A stretch of DNA of 64,000 nt from Schaalia radingae (GTDB lineage: Bacteria; Actinomycetota; Actinomycetes; Actinomycetales; Actinomycetaceae). Under the pieces are notes generated by a model. That model had not been told where the DNA came from. It searched no databases and worked only from the letters and a program-made list of their open reading frames with translations. Position 1 is the stretch's first letter, and each line of letters begins with the position of its first letter. This document shows positions 54,915-63,955 of this stretch, piece after piece. The position numbers and the translations under genes are program-made. The DNA lies in assembly GCF_900106055.1 (NCBI RefSeq), contig NZ_LT629792.1, positions 2,108,001-2,172,000 on the forward strand, read 5' to 3'.

Positions 54915-55727
54915 TCAGTGCGCGGGCCGATAGGCGAAGGTGTCGAACCCGATCTGTTCGATCTCGCGGGCCAGCGCCTCAACCTGGTCATCCCACCCCA
55001 CCGCGTCGGAGCGGAAACCGTCAGGCGCACCCATCGCCCTGGCCTGCTGCAAGGCAAAACGGCGAACGCCGCGCCGGAACGCCTCTCTCGCCACCGTCAA
55101 ACCGTCACGCGGCCCATCGGGGTACACCGTCAGGCGCACTTCGTAATCCACCGACCGCGAGCGCGCACCGTCATCACCCTCGTCGCCAGCCGAACCAGCG
55201 CTATCCGCGCCTGGGCTGCGTTCGGCATACTCGAGCAGCACGTCCAGTGCCTCCCACGCTTTCGTACCGGCACCTTGGCGTCCCGCCACGACCTGATACG
55301 TGTCCGGCATCGCTTTAACATCAATCCCGACCCAGTCAACCAGGCCCTCAGACAGCACATCACGCAGGCGATGCGGATACGGCCCTGCGGTGTGCAAACC
55401 AATCAGGAATCCCATCTCGCGCACCCGACGCATCGCCGGTATCAGCGCCTGCTGGCGTGTGGCCTCCCCTCCGGAAAACACCACGCCATCGAGCAGTCCG
55501 CGGCGCCGTGACAGCAGATCCTCCACCGATGACCATGCGACCACGCCCGGGATCGTCGGATCGATGATCGCGTGGTTATGGCAGTACGGGCACAGCCACG
55601 GACATCCCTGGCAGAACACCGATGCGACCAGCTTGCCAGGCCAGTCCACCGTTGACATCGGGGTGAGCCCAGCTATTTGGAGGTCGTCGGCGTTGACAAG
55701 GCGCCCGCGGCCTGCCTCGTCCTTCAT
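54915..55727 (-). CDS. nrdG: Anaerobic ribonucleotide reductase activating protein (radical SAM)
   Basis: A 270-residue radical SAM enzyme. The cluster motif CQGCPWLCPYCHN gives Cys-x3-Cys-x2-Cys. GVVFSGGEATRQ and the IGLHTAGPYPHRL and WVGIDVKAMP strands follow. It makes the glycyl radical on NrdD. It overlaps nrdD by 4 nt. An acidic, low-complexity insertion (RSPGADSAGSAGDEGDDGAR) explains its size above the usual 220-240. One CACCCTCGTC-like copy of the recurrent motif lies within this insert. Confidence 0.92.
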   Translation of the reverse strand: MKDEAGRGRLVNADDLQIAGLTPMSTVDWPGKLVASVFCQGCPWLCPYCHNHAIIDPTIPGVVAWSSVEDLLSRRRGLLDGVVFSGGEATRQQALIPAMRRVREMGFLIGLHTAGPYPHRLRDVLSEGLVDWVGIDVKAMPDTYQVVAGRQGAGTKAWEALDVLLEYAERSPGADSAGSAGDEGDDGARSRSVDYEVRLTVYPDGPRDGLTVAREAFRRGVRRFALQQARAMGAPDGFRSDAVGWDDQVEALAREIEQIGFDTFAYRPAH

Positions 55728-57577
55728 GAAAGGGAGACGGGAGGAAAGGCGCTGACCAGTTCGCCGTGCTGAGAGGCGGCTGATTCAGTGAACATTGTGC
55801 GTTCGGCGTACTCACCCTTCTTGCCGATGTTGAAAGACTGGACGGGGCGGAAGTAGCCCATGACGCGTGTCCACACCTCACACGTCTGCGGAGCACTGTT
55901 CGGGTGGGCATCCGCGCAGCGTTCACACGTGAAGTGCTCGCCAGCCAGATACCCGTGGACCGGACAGATCGAGAAGGTCGGCGTGATTGTCACGTACGGC
56001 ACCTTGAAAGCAGTCAGAGAGCGACGGACCATTTCCATGCAGGCCTTCGCAGATGAGACACGCTCCCCCATGTACAGGTGAAGCACGGTGCCGCCCGTGT
56101 ACTTGCCCTGCAGCACTTCCTGCTCTTCCAGAGCCTGGAATGGGTCGTCGGTGTAGCCGACGGGCAGCTGCGAGGAGTTCGTGTAGTACGGCTGATCGGC
56201 GGAGCCGGCCTGCAGGATGTCGGGGTAGCGTTTGCGGTCTTCCTTGGCGAAGCGGTACGTCGTACCTTCGGCAGGGGTGGCCTCCAGGTTGTACATGTGA
56301 CCGGTGAACTCCTGCAGCTGAACCATGCGGTCGCGCACGCGATCGAGGATCTTTTCGCACATCTCGCGTCCACGCGGATCCGTGATGTCCATCTGGTCGT
56401 CGGTGAAGTTGCGGACCATCTCATTCATGCCGTTCACACCGATGGTGGAGAAGTGGTTATCCAGTGACCCCAGGTAGCGGCGCGTGTAGGGGAACAGGCC
56501 GTGTTCCATGTGGTAGGAAATGGTTTCGCGCTTGCGCTCCAGCGTGTCGGAGGCAATGTCGATCAGCTGGTCCATCGCACCGATCAGTCCGTCCAGGTCA
56601 CCCTTGTACAGGTAGCCCAGACGCGCCATGTTAAGCGTGACCACGCCCACCGATCCGGTCAGCTCGGCCGACCCGAACAGGCCGTTGCCGCGCTTGAGCA
56701 GTTCGCGCAGATCCAACTGCAATCGGCAGCACATTGATCGGATCATATGCGGATCCAGATCGGAATTGATGAAGTTCTGGAAGTAGGGCAGGCCGTACTT
56801 CGCGGTCATTTCGAACAGGCGCAGCGTGTTGGGCGAATCCCAGTCGAAGTCCCTGGTGATGTTGTACGTCGGGATCGGGAACGTGAAGACGCGTCCGTCA
56901 GCGTCTCCCCCGGTCATCACTTCGATAAACGCCTGGTTGATCAGGTCCATTTCATGCTGCAGGTCGCCGTAGGTGAAGTCGCAGATCTCGTCGCCAATCA
57001 GCGGAGCTTCATCCATCAGATCGTCGGGGCATGTCCAGTCGAACGTGAGGTTCGTGAACGGGCACTGCGAGCCCCAGCGTGAAGGAACATTCAGGTTGAA
57101 GATCAGTTCCTGCATGCACTGGACGATCTCCTCGTACGTCATGTTGTCGAGGCGGACGAATGGCGCCATGTAGGTATCGAAAGATGAAAACGCCTGCGCA
57201 CCGGCCCACTCGTTTTGCAGCGTGCCCAGAAAGTTGACGATCTGACCGCACGCAGAGGAGAAATGTTTGGGTGGGGCCGAGGCGATCGCACCGGGCACAC
57301 CGTTGAAGCCTTCCTGGATGAGGCGTTTGAGCGACCAGCCTGCGCAGTACCCGGAGAACATGTCGAGGTCGTGAATGTGCAGGGCTCCCGAGCGGTGCGC
57401 TTCACCGGCTTCCGGTGAATAGATCTTTTCCAGCCAGTAGTTTGCGACCATCTTGCCGGAGGCGTTGAGGATCAAACCGCCCAGGGAGTACCCCTGGTTT
57501 GCGTTCGCATTGACGCGCCAGTCGGAGCGTTCCAGGTATTCATCAATTGTGCTGATGGCATCTACGTCATAGCGCAC
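55724..57577 (-). CDS. nrdD: Anaerobic ribonucleoside-triphosphate reductase
   Basis: A 617-residue class III reductase, converting ribonucleoside triphosphates to deoxy forms without oxygen. Visible are NQGYSLGGLILNASGK, IHDLDMFSGYCAGW, a C-terminal zinc site (CPVHGYLAGEHFTCERC) and the glycyl-radical segment TRVMGYFRPVQSFNIGKKGE with Gly574 as the likely radical site. No N-terminal ATP-cone is evident, as the sequence starts directly at the YLERSDWRVNANAN region. The GTG start has AGAGGAG upstream. Two NrdR-like boxes lie 130-190 bp before it. Confidence 0.93.
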   Translation of the reverse strand: MRYDVDAISTIDEYLERSDWRVNANANQGYSLGGLILNASGKMVANYWLEKIYSPEAGEAHRSGALHIHDLDMFSGYCAGWSLKRLIQEGFNGVPGAIASAPPKHFSSACGQIVNFLGTLQNEWAGAQAFSSFDTYMAPFVRLDNMTYEEIVQCMQELIFNLNVPSRWGSQCPFTNLTFDWTCPDDLMDEAPLIGDEICDFTYGDLQHEMDLINQAFIEVMTGGDADGRVFTFPIPTYNITRDFDWDSPNTLRLFEMTAKYGLPYFQNFINSDLDPHMIRSMCCRLQLDLRELLKRGNGLFGSAELTGSVGVVTLNMARLGYLYKGDLDGLIGAMDQLIDIASDTLERKRETISYHMEHGLFPYTRRYLGSLDNHFSTIGVNGMNEMVRNFTDDQMDITDPRGREMCEKILDRVRDRMVQLQEFTGHMYNLEATPAEGTTYRFAKEDRKRYPDILQAGSADQPYYTNSSQLPVGYTDDPFQALEEQEVLQGKYTGGTVLHLYMGERVSSAKACMEMVRRSLTAFKVPYVTITPTFSICPVHGYLAGEHFTCERCADAHPNSAPQTCEVWTRVMGYFRPVQSFNIGKKGEYAERTMFTESAASQHGELVSAFPPVSLS

Positions 57578-57713
57578 GGTTCAGTCTCCTCTGCCTTGAT
57601 GTGGGGTCGACGCGCGGAAAGCCCGCCACGCGTCGGGGGTTTCGTCACAGGGAAAACAGCCCGCACTCGGGCTGCTGCGGCGTCAGGCCGTCGTCCTTGT
57701 CGACGTTGCGTGA

Positions 57714-57761
57714 ACACCATATCTAGTTGCCGTTTTAAATTCCACCCACTAGATGTCGTGG
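57714..57761 (-). promoter_or_regulatory. Pair of NrdR-box-like palindromes upstream of nrdD
   Basis: ACACCATATCTAGTTG (57714-57729) and CCACTAGATGTCGTGG (57746-57761) both resemble the 16-bp NrdR box (ACACWATATWTWGTGT-type). Their starts are 32 bp apart, the three-helical-turn spacing typical of NrdR sites. The remainder of the 57578-57907 gap shows no gene. Confidence 0.65.
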
Positions 57762-57846
57762 TTCGGCGTGTCGCATGCGTCAGCTTTGATTCCCTCGTCG
57801 AGCATGGGCCGAAAGTCCCCATCTCGCCCAGTGGGCGTTGCACAGC

Positions 57847-57894
57847 GTCCCCCTCGTCGGTCACTTTGTGCGTGTTGTCATTGACGAGGGCGAC
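57847..57894 (-). terminator. Terminator after the PAP2 phosphatase gene
   Basis: GTCCCCCTCGTC (57847-57858) and GACGAGGGCGAC (57883-57894) pair with one mismatch across a 24-nt loop, 13 bp past the PAP2 stop. It is built from the recurrent motif. Confidence 0.75.
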
Positions 57895-57907
57895 CGCGCC
57901 CGCTGTT

Positions 57908-58945
57908 TCACCGACTGTTGCGAGATTGCGGCTGCGCCCACGACAGGCGGTCCACCTCGCACATCACAGCCCCCGCGATACCACTGAGCATGAACATGAC
58001 GGCCAGGGCGAGCCACCTGGTGCGCGCCGGGTCACTGGCAACGAACTGTGCGTAACCCAGGTCCCACGCGCCCGGCGCAAAGTGCGAGACGATGTCGACG
58101 TTGGGCATGAAATACCATGCGATGAGGAGCGCGAAGATGATCGCGCAGCCACAGAAGAAGGACAACATGCGCCGCGCCATCACGCCGTGCCGCCTGCGGT
58201 GTTCAACGGGTGCGAGCAGCTGCGCCCATGTGCCGGCCACCAGCACTGCGACCAGAACATCGGAAGGGCGATGCCAACCATACATGATGACGGTCATGGC
58301 CATGAGCGTGGTCCAGATCCACCCGACGTAGGCGGCCGGGGTGCGCACCCATCGAGGCGCCACGATGACCAGGGCGAGCGCGATGGATGCGGCAAACGTT
58401 GTGTGGCCGGAGGGCAGTGAGTTTGCGATGTGGATCGACGATCCCAGATCCGGTCGCGCGATCAGGAGTTTGACCAGCTGCGTGGTCAGATTTGCCGCAA
58501 CGACGACGATGATGGCACGCACGGCCAGGTGCCACCGCCTGCGCGCAATCGCAACGACCGCGACAACGACACACATGACAACGACGGCCTGCCAGGAGGC
58601 CAGGTGAACCAGGATGCGGCCCACCGGCGCAACAGTGGGGCGCCACGTGGCCAGCGTTTCCATCAATGCCGTATCCCAGGCCTGCCCAACTGCCGTGAAG
58701 ACGGCGCCGCGAATCGTCACCACGATCACGACGATATACACCACGGCTGACACAATCCGGCGGAACAGCCGTGCGCTGTATCCATCCGGGCGGGCGGCCC
58801 ACTGCTGCGCCGGGCGAGATGATGGCCCGATTTGGTAGGACGCGGACGGCGATGTGGATGAGGCCGGTGGTCCGGCTGCGCGCTGACCAGCACCATCTTC
58901 GGGCACCTGCCGCACGTCAGGGCGAGGCTCGTCAGGCATGGCCAT
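57908..58945 (-). CDS. PAP2 superfamily membrane phosphatase
   Basis: About 345 residues. A disordered N-terminus of 55 residues is followed by six helices carrying the phosphatase motifs KLLIARPDLG, SLPSGHTTF and GWHRPSDV. Membrane PAP2 enzymes dephosphorylate lipid phosphates such as undecaprenyl pyrophosphate or phosphatidate. Two additional helices near the C-terminus (FFCGCAIIFALLIAWYFM and WLALAVMFMLSGIAGAVMC) flank a longer loop. The ATG at 58945 has GAGGAG upstream. Upstream frames are not used. Confidence 0.9.
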   Translation of the reverse strand: MAMPDEPRPDVRQVPEDGAGQRAAGPPASSTSPSASYQIGPSSRPAQQWAARPDGYSARLFRRIVSAVVYIVVIVVTIRGAVFTAVGQAWDTALMETLATWRPTVAPVGRILVHLASWQAVVVMCVVVAVVAIARRRWHLAVRAIIVVVAANLTTQLVKLLIARPDLGSSIHIANSLPSGHTTFAASIALALVIVAPRWVRTPAAYVGWIWTTLMAMTVIMYGWHRPSDVLVAVLVAGTWAQLLAPVEHRRRHGVMARRMLSFFCGCAIIFALLIAWYFMPNVDIVSHFAPGAWDLGYAQFVASDPARTRWLALAVMFMLSGIAGAVMCEVDRLSWAQPQSRNSR

Positions 58946-59224
58946 CTCGCTTACTCCTCGGTTCGTGTTGAGCATTCCCGATAGAAACTGTATTCCATGA
59001 TGCGCCAACTTCCGAGCACGGTTTCACGGCCGCGCGCCGCCCAAGCGCGCGAGTCACACTCGTCTAGACATGTAGGATCTTGCGGCTCTTCGCAACGAAG
59101 TTCTGCCGCCCTCTTTTCCCTCACGTAGGATGAAGAAAATGAGGCCTGGGCACCTCGCTCAGGAAACGGCACGATAAGCGCATATGATGAAAATGCATCG
59201 GCAGCTGGCAAGGGAGGGATGAGC

Positions 59225-59698
59225 GTGTCACCATCACAGACGTCGCCCGTCACATCGACCCGACTGGACCGGACTCTGACGGATCTTCATGTCGATTTCC
59301 GCCCCTCCTCAACCGATGACGCAGTGTTCACCAGCCTGGAACAAAACGCGTTCTACTCCTGGGATCTGTCCCACCCTGATTTCTTCCGTATCCGCGCTCA
59401 CTGGCGCGGTGAAGCTCCTGATGAAGACAGCCGCACCGAACTTGAACTGGTAGCCGCCAAGATCAATCCAGTCGAGTTCAGCCCCAAGCTCTTTATCGTG
59501 CCACTGGCTGACGATGAGGGATACCAGCTCGTAGCCGAGACGACCCTCATCATTGCGGACGGCGCCAGCGACGAACAGCTGACCGGGTTCATCACGCGCT
59601 CGGTGGCATCCATTGCTGAAGTTCTGCACGCCCTCGAACGCCAATTGCCGGACATGGTGACCTGGGATGTGGACGCGCCGCACGAGGAGGATCGCTGA
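59225..59698 (+). CDS. YbjN-domain protein, copy 1
   Basis: A soluble protein of about 157 residues. FYSWDLSHPDFFRIRAHWRG and PKLFIVPLADDEGYQLVAET carry the alternating strand pattern of the YbjN/secretion-chaperone-like fold (type III secretion chaperone CesT-like). A final helix ends LERQLPDMVTWD. The start is a GTG with GGGAGG 7 nt upstream. An ATG 6 nt earlier is too near to the ribosome site. First of four tandem paralogues. The function is unknown; YbjN-type domains are linked to stress responses or chaperone-like binding in other bacteria. Confidence 0.75.
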   Translation: MSPSQTSPVTSTRLDRTLTDLHVDFRPSSTDDAVFTSLEQNAFYSWDLSHPDFFRIRAHWRGEAPDEDSRTELELVAAKINPVEFSPKLFIVPLADDEGYQLVAETTLIIADGASDEQLTGFITRSVASIAEVLHALERQLPDMVTWDVDAPHEEDR

Positions 59699-59700
59699 CC

Positions 59701-60189
59701 ATGTCTGACGCACCTGCAATTCTTCCTGTCGACCTGGATCGCATTGAGCGCGCACTGCGCGACGTGGGCACACATCCGCGTCCCTCCGCATCCAACCCGA
59801 CACAGCTTCAGGTCAGACTTGGCAGTGACCTGTTTTTCGTCTCCCTTTCCGAGGGCGACGATCCGTGGCTGACTGTCAGTGCTGCGCGCCTGATCACACG
59901 CCTCTTTTCGCGCCAGGCTGGCACGTTAATTGAACGAGCCAACCAGTGGAATGCGCAGCGGGTGACACCCACGGCGTTCGTCCAGACCGATGCTCAGGAT
60001 CGTTCCTTCGTCTTTACCCGCCTACGCGTCTCAACAGCACACGGCCTGTCAGATGCGCAGCTTCGAACCAATGTCAATGTCGGGCTCAAGGGCGGCAGAC
60101 AGGCTCTGGACTTCATTGACGGCGTAAGCCAGCCGCCAGCCACTACGGCCCCGACATCTCAGCGCGCTGAAAGCGATGACGTGTCATAG
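59701..60189 (+). CDS. YbjN-domain protein, copy 2
   Basis: 162 residues: LPVDLDRIERALRDVGTHPR, then LFFVSLSEGDDPWLTVSAAR, NQWNAQRVTPTAFVQTDAQD and LSDAQLRTNVNVGLKGGRQA. The NxWNxxRxxPTAFV segment is the hallmark of YbjN proteins. The ATG is 2 nt after the preceding stop, with GAGGAGG upstream, so it is coupled to copy 1. Confidence 0.8.
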   Translation: MSDAPAILPVDLDRIERALRDVGTHPRPSASNPTQLQVRLGSDLFFVSLSEGDDPWLTVSAARLITRLFSRQAGTLIERANQWNAQRVTPTAFVQTDAQDRSFVFTRLRVSTAHGLSDAQLRTNVNVGLKGGRQALDFIDGVSQPPATTAPTSQRAESDDVS

Positions 60190-60259
60190 GGTGTTGGCAA
60201 TGCCAGTGCGCCCACTTTTCCACGTATCCGCCACTCGTCCTGAGCCAGAGGAGGTCGTC

Positions 60260-60715
60260 ATGGTTGCGTTGTCCCGTCCCATTGATGTCCAGCGCATACG
60301 CACATTGCTTGCGGGCAATCACGTGCATTTTGATGACTGGGAAAACAACCAACTCGTCGTTCCCACCCCGAACGCGATTTACCTGTGGGATGCGACGTAT
60401 CCGAATGTGCTGATCATGCGGGGCATCTGGCGAGGCATCGCACGCAACGACGCTCAGTTCTACGCACTCGAATGTGAAATCGAAGCCTGCAATTCGATGC
60501 GTACGGCACCCAAGGCTTACCTGGCGCCCCTGGAAGATCAGACGAGTTTCGGCCTCCACACCGAATGCGCCATCCTCACGTCAGCAGGTCTGACCGACCA
60601 GCAGCTCTCCACGTTCTACGAAACCTCGATGGCGATGACCATGTCGTTCTTCCACGATCTGGAGGCAACACTGCCCGAATTCATCACATGGGAACGCGAG
60701 GAGGAGGCACAATGA
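60260..60715 (+). CDS. YbjN-domain protein, copy 3
   Basis: About 151 residues: LSRPIDVQRIRTLLAGNHVH, NAIYLWDATYPNVLIMRGIW, MRTAPKAYLAPLEDQTSFGL and a terminal LEATLPEFITWE. It is most like copy 1 in layout (a polar helix pair and a final LExxLPxxITW). The ATG at 60260 has GAGGAGG at the right distance. Earlier in-frame starts are not used. It overlaps copy 4 by 4 nt (ATGA). Confidence 0.75.
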   Translation: MVALSRPIDVQRIRTLLAGNHVHFDDWENNQLVVPTPNAIYLWDATYPNVLIMRGIWRGIARNDAQFYALECEIEACNSMRTAPKAYLAPLEDQTSFGLHTECAILTSAGLTDQQLSTFYETSMAMTMSFFHDLEATLPEFITWEREEEAQ

Positions 60716-61191
60716 ACACGTCGCTGCATTCAGTGCCTGATTCAGCGGATTCCGCGCGCCCCACACCGGTCAGCCTGGATCGCGTCATCAGCTGCGCCCA
60801 CGCGTTGACATACGAGCTGGGTGTCCTCGTCAAAGATCAGGCAGCCGGAGTAGTGATCGAGGAGGTTCCTTTCCTCTTCTCCTTCGATGCGAGCGAGCGT
60901 TTCCTGTGTGTTCGCGCGGTGTGGGATACCGATGCGCAGCCTGATCGGTGCAAGAAGCAGCTCTTTGCCGCATCCGACTGGTGGAATCGTGAGAAGTTCA
61001 TTCCCACCGTCTACACGATGAACAGCCCCGATCACCACGTCCAGGTGTGCGCTGACTTTACCGTTGACACGCAGTGCGGCCTCACGGACGCTCAATTGTC
61101 CGACAACCTCGCAGCAGGGGTGAGCGCCGGCCTCGAAGCCATCGCCTACATGCGTCAAGCATTCACCCATACGTCGTGTCCCAATGGCTGA
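60712..61191 (+). CDS. YbjN-domain protein, copy 4
   Basis: 159 residues: [60 protein letters not shown] and [20 protein letters not shown]. It is closest to copy 2 ([13 protein letters not shown] aligning with QWNAQRVTPTAF). A strong GGAGGAGG precedes the ATG. Its last codons overlap the start of the helicase by 8 nt. Confidence 0.78.
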   Translation: MNTSLHSVPDSADSARPTPVSLDRVISCAHALTYELGVLVKDQAAGVVIEEVPFLFSFDASERFLCVRAVWDTDAQPDRCKKQLFAASDWWNREKFIPTVYTMNSPDHHVQVCADFTVDTQCGLTDAQLSDNLAAGVSAGLEAIAYMRQAFTHTSCPNG

Positions 61192-63754
61192 TGTCGCAGG
61201 TGCCGATTCGACGAGGGCGCCCTCGTCCCTGAGCGCGGGCATCGACGACCTTCTTGCGATGCTGGAGCGCATTGGTGCGCGTGACGATCGGCTGGTCCAC
61301 GTTCACAGCATTCCTGCACGACCGGCACGCACCGCACCGTGGCCTGGGTGGATCAACCCCTCCGTCACACACGCAGGCGCTGACCTGGGTATCGAGCACG
61401 TGTGGGAGCACCAGCGGCGCGCACTGGACGCCGTGCACGCCGGGCAGGACACAGTTGTTGCTACCGGGACAGGCTCCGGGAAGTCTTTGGTCGCATGGGT
61501 GCCGATTCTGTCCGATCTGGCCGACCACGCCGCATCCGACAGGCCGGCGCGTATCTCCGAAGTACACCACCGGCCCACACTGTTGTACCTGTCCCCCACG
61601 AAGGCGCTTGCCGCCGACCAGTTGAGCGCACTGCACAAGTGGATCAACACGACGCAGGGCACGCAGTGGGGAGTGCGCGTGAGTACGGCGGATGGTGATA
61701 CACCACGCGAGGCGAAGGACTGGGCGCGCGCACATGCCGACATCGTCTTGACCAATCCTGATTACCTGCATTTCGTCATGCTGCCTGGCCATCAGCGGTG
61801 GACACGCCTGCTGGCTTCCCTGCGTTACATCGTCATCGATGAGCTGCACTACTGGCGCGGCATGACTGGCTCCCACATTGCCCTGGTCATTCGCCGCCTG
61901 CTGCGTATTGCCCGCCACCTGGGCGCGAACCCCACCGTCATCATGTTGTCCGCCACTGTGCGTGACCCTCACGATGTCGCCCGTCAGATGACGGGGCGTG
62001 AGGACATCTGCGCCATTACCGAGGACGGCTCACCTGCCGGTGAGCATCAGCTCATACTGTGGCAGCCTGCGTTGCGCCCCGACCCGGACGATATCCCCAT
62101 TGACGCATTCCTGGACGCGCTGGCTGACAATGAGCCGGTCGTGCTGGAGAAGGCACCGTCCACGTGGCGTATCAGCGCCACGTCCGAAGCTGCCTCGCTC
62201 ATCGCTGCTTTGGTGGAGCGTGGCGCTCGTCTCCTGGCATTCGTGCGCTCACGCGTGGGAGCTGAAACCCTGGCGGCGCATGTGCGCGACATACTGTCTG
62301 CCTCATTGTCTCCGCTGGTTGGGTCCGTTGCCTCCTACCGGGGCGGATACCTGCCTGAAGAGCGCCGAGCATTGGAACGTTCTTTGCGGTCTGGGCAGCT
62401 GAGGGCGGTCGCCACGACAAATGCACTGGAACTGGGCATGGACGTGTCCGGACTGGACGCGACCATTACTGTCGGCTGGCCGGGTACGCGCGCATCCTTG
62501 TGGCAGCAGGTGGGCCGTGCCGGTCGGGCCGGAGCGCGCGGCCTTTCGATTCTCATCGCCAGCGACAATCCGCTCGACTCCTACATCATCCATCACCCCG
62601 ACGAACTCACCCGGGAGGTTGAAGCCGCGGTCATTGATCCGCTCAATCCGTGGGTCCTGGCGCCTCACCTGTGTGCCGCCGCTCAGGAGCTGCCGCTGAC
62701 CGCTGACGATGCCGCTTGCTTCGGTCTGCCTGACGGTGACACCTCTATGTTCGATGACCTGGCTGATCAGGGGCTTTTGGTGCGCCGCCCGGCAGGGTGG
62801 TACTGGGATGTCACGCGCGGCGACCGCGCAGCTGATCTGACCGATTTACGAGGGGGCGGCGGCGAAGTCCAGATCATCGATCAGGCCACCGGCACCGTCA
62901 TCGGCACAGTCGACGAGGGGTCCGCCGACGCTCAGGTTTTTCCAGATGCCATCTACCTGCATCAAGGGCGCACCTATCACGTACTGAGCCTGGCACCGCT
63001 GTCACCTGGTGACGGCGGACGGGTCGCCCTCGTCGAACCTGTCTCAACGCAGCTGCGCACCCGCGCGAAACAACACGTTGCTGTCTCCATCGTAAGTACA
63101 TCCCAGGAGTGGCACAGTGCAGATGGCGCGGTCACGTGGCACACCGGCGAGGTTGACGTCACCACTAGAGTCACTGACTACGACCTGCTTCGACTTCCGG
63201 GCCTGGAATTCATCCGTAACCGCGAGCTTTCGTTGCCGTCCCACACGCTGGAGACCGTAGGCGTGTGGTTCACTCTAACTCCCGGTGCACTGCGCAGCAT
63301 TGGCCTGACGCAAGCTGAACTGCCGGGCGCTTTGCATGGCGCTGAGCACGCGATGATTGCACTGCTACCGCTGCTGGCGACCTGTGACCGCTGGGATTTG
63401 GGCGGGTTGTCGACCGCACTGCACGAGGACACTGACGCGCCTACCGTCTTCGTGTTCGATGCCTATCGCGGCGGCGCTGGTTACGCGATGTACGGGTGTG
63501 CGCACGCTGCGCGGTGGGTGCAGGCAACTGTGACGCGCCTGCAGGAGTGTCTGTGTTCGGACGGGTGCCCGTCGTGCGTGCAATCTCCCAAGTGCGGCAA
63601 CGGCAACGAGCCGCTGTCGAAGGCCGGCGCGATCGCGGTGCTGGAGTTCCTGGCCAGTCACTGCCCGCCGGAGGAGGCGGCGCCCTCGGATTCGCCCACA
63701 CCGTCTGCTTCTCCCGATTCTTCGTCTTCCTGCCCCGCGACCGTCCGATCCTGA
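61184..63754 (+). CDS. DEAD/DEAH-box helicase, MrfA (YprA)-like
   Basis: An 856-residue SF2 helicase. The Walker A-type motif is ATGTGSGKS, motif II is DELHYW, motif III is LSATVRDP, motif V is [14 protein letters not shown] and motif VI is [10 protein letters not shown]. The C-terminal part is a DUF1998 domain with zinc-binding cysteines [20 protein letters not shown]. This combination is MrfA-like; such proteins act in DNA damage (mitomycin) repair in Bacillus. An N-terminal 45-residue portion contains the perfect 18-bp palindrome GACGAGGGCGCCCTCGTC (61210-61227). Its start overlaps the YbjN copy 4 gene by 8 nt, with no strong ribosome site. Confidence 0.93.
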   Translation: MADVAGADSTRAPSSLSAGIDDLLAMLERIGARDDRLVHVHSIPARPARTAPWPGWINPSVTHAGADLGIEHVWEHQRRALDAVHAGQDTVVATGTGSGKSLVAWVPILSDLADHAASDRPARISEVHHRPTLLYLSPTKALAADQLSALHKWINTTQGTQWGVRVSTADGDTPREAKDWARAHADIVLTNPDYLHFVMLPGHQRWTRLLASLRYIVIDELHYWRGMTGSHIALVIRRLLRIARHLGANPTVIMLSATVRDPHDVARQMTGREDICAITEDGSPAGEHQLILWQPALRPDPDDIPIDAFLDALADNEPVVLEKAPSTWRISATSEAASLIAALVERGARLLAFVRSRVGAETLAAHVRDILSASLSPLVGSVASYRGGYLPEERRALERSLRSGQLRAVATTNALELGMDVSGLDATITVGWPGTRASLWQQVGRAGRAGARGLSILIASDNPLDSYIIHHPDELTREVEAAVIDPLNPWVLAPHLCAAAQELPLTADDAACFGLPDGDTSMFDDLADQGLLVRRPAGWYWDVTRGDRAADLTDLRGGGGEVQIIDQATGTVIGTVDEGSADAQVFPDAIYLHQGRTYHVLSLAPLSPGDGGRVALVEPVSTQLRTRAKQHVAVSIVSTSQEWHSADGAVTWHTGEVDVTTRVTDYDLLRLPGLEFIRNRELSLPSHTLETVGVWFTLTPGALRSIGLTQAELPGALHGAEHAMIALLPLLATCDRWDLGGLSTALHEDTDAPTVFVFDAYRGGAGYAMYGCAHAARWVQATVTRLQECLCSDGCPSCVQSPKCGNGNEPLSKAGAIAVLEFLASHCPPEEAAPSDSPTPSASPDSSSSCPATVRS

Positions 63755-63836
63755 GTCGAGGACCTCACCACAGGACCAAAATTCACAGGGATTTTTAAGG
63801 TTCGCTCAAAGCTATTCCAAGGTAGGGCCCGTAGTG

Positions 63837-63866
63837 TTGACACCATCGAGCCAACGAGGTTCTATA
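63837..63866 (+). promoter_or_regulatory. Orphan promoter-like sequence
   Basis: TTGACA (63837-63842) and TCTATA (63861-63866) are separated by 18 bp, matching the vegetative promoter consensus well. No protein-coding gene starts downstream within the window; a strong hairpin follows 58 bp later. Confidence 0.5.
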
Positions 63867-63955
63867 GCGACTGTTTCAAGGGAGCTGTTTCTCGATTAGA
63901 CTCGCACTGTGTTGATGGGATGCCTGAGGGGCCGGTCTGCTGACCGGCCCCTCAG
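63867..63955 (+). ncRNA. Candidate small RNA ending in a strong hairpin
   Basis: Transcription from the 63837 promoter would begin around 63873. It would run through about 50 nt of non-coding sequence into the hairpin CTGAGGGGCCGGT/ACCGGCCCCTCAG (63924-63955, perfect 13-bp stem, 6-nt loop). It is a promoter-hairpin pair with nothing coding between. No conserved RNA family was recognised, and there is no T run after the stem, so the call is tentative. The hairpin may simply terminate the helicase transcript. Confidence 0.35.

Noticed and set aside
61163-61972. Minus-strand frame opposite the helicase N-terminus
   Set aside because: Antisense to conserved helicase motifs; no domain, no start signal.
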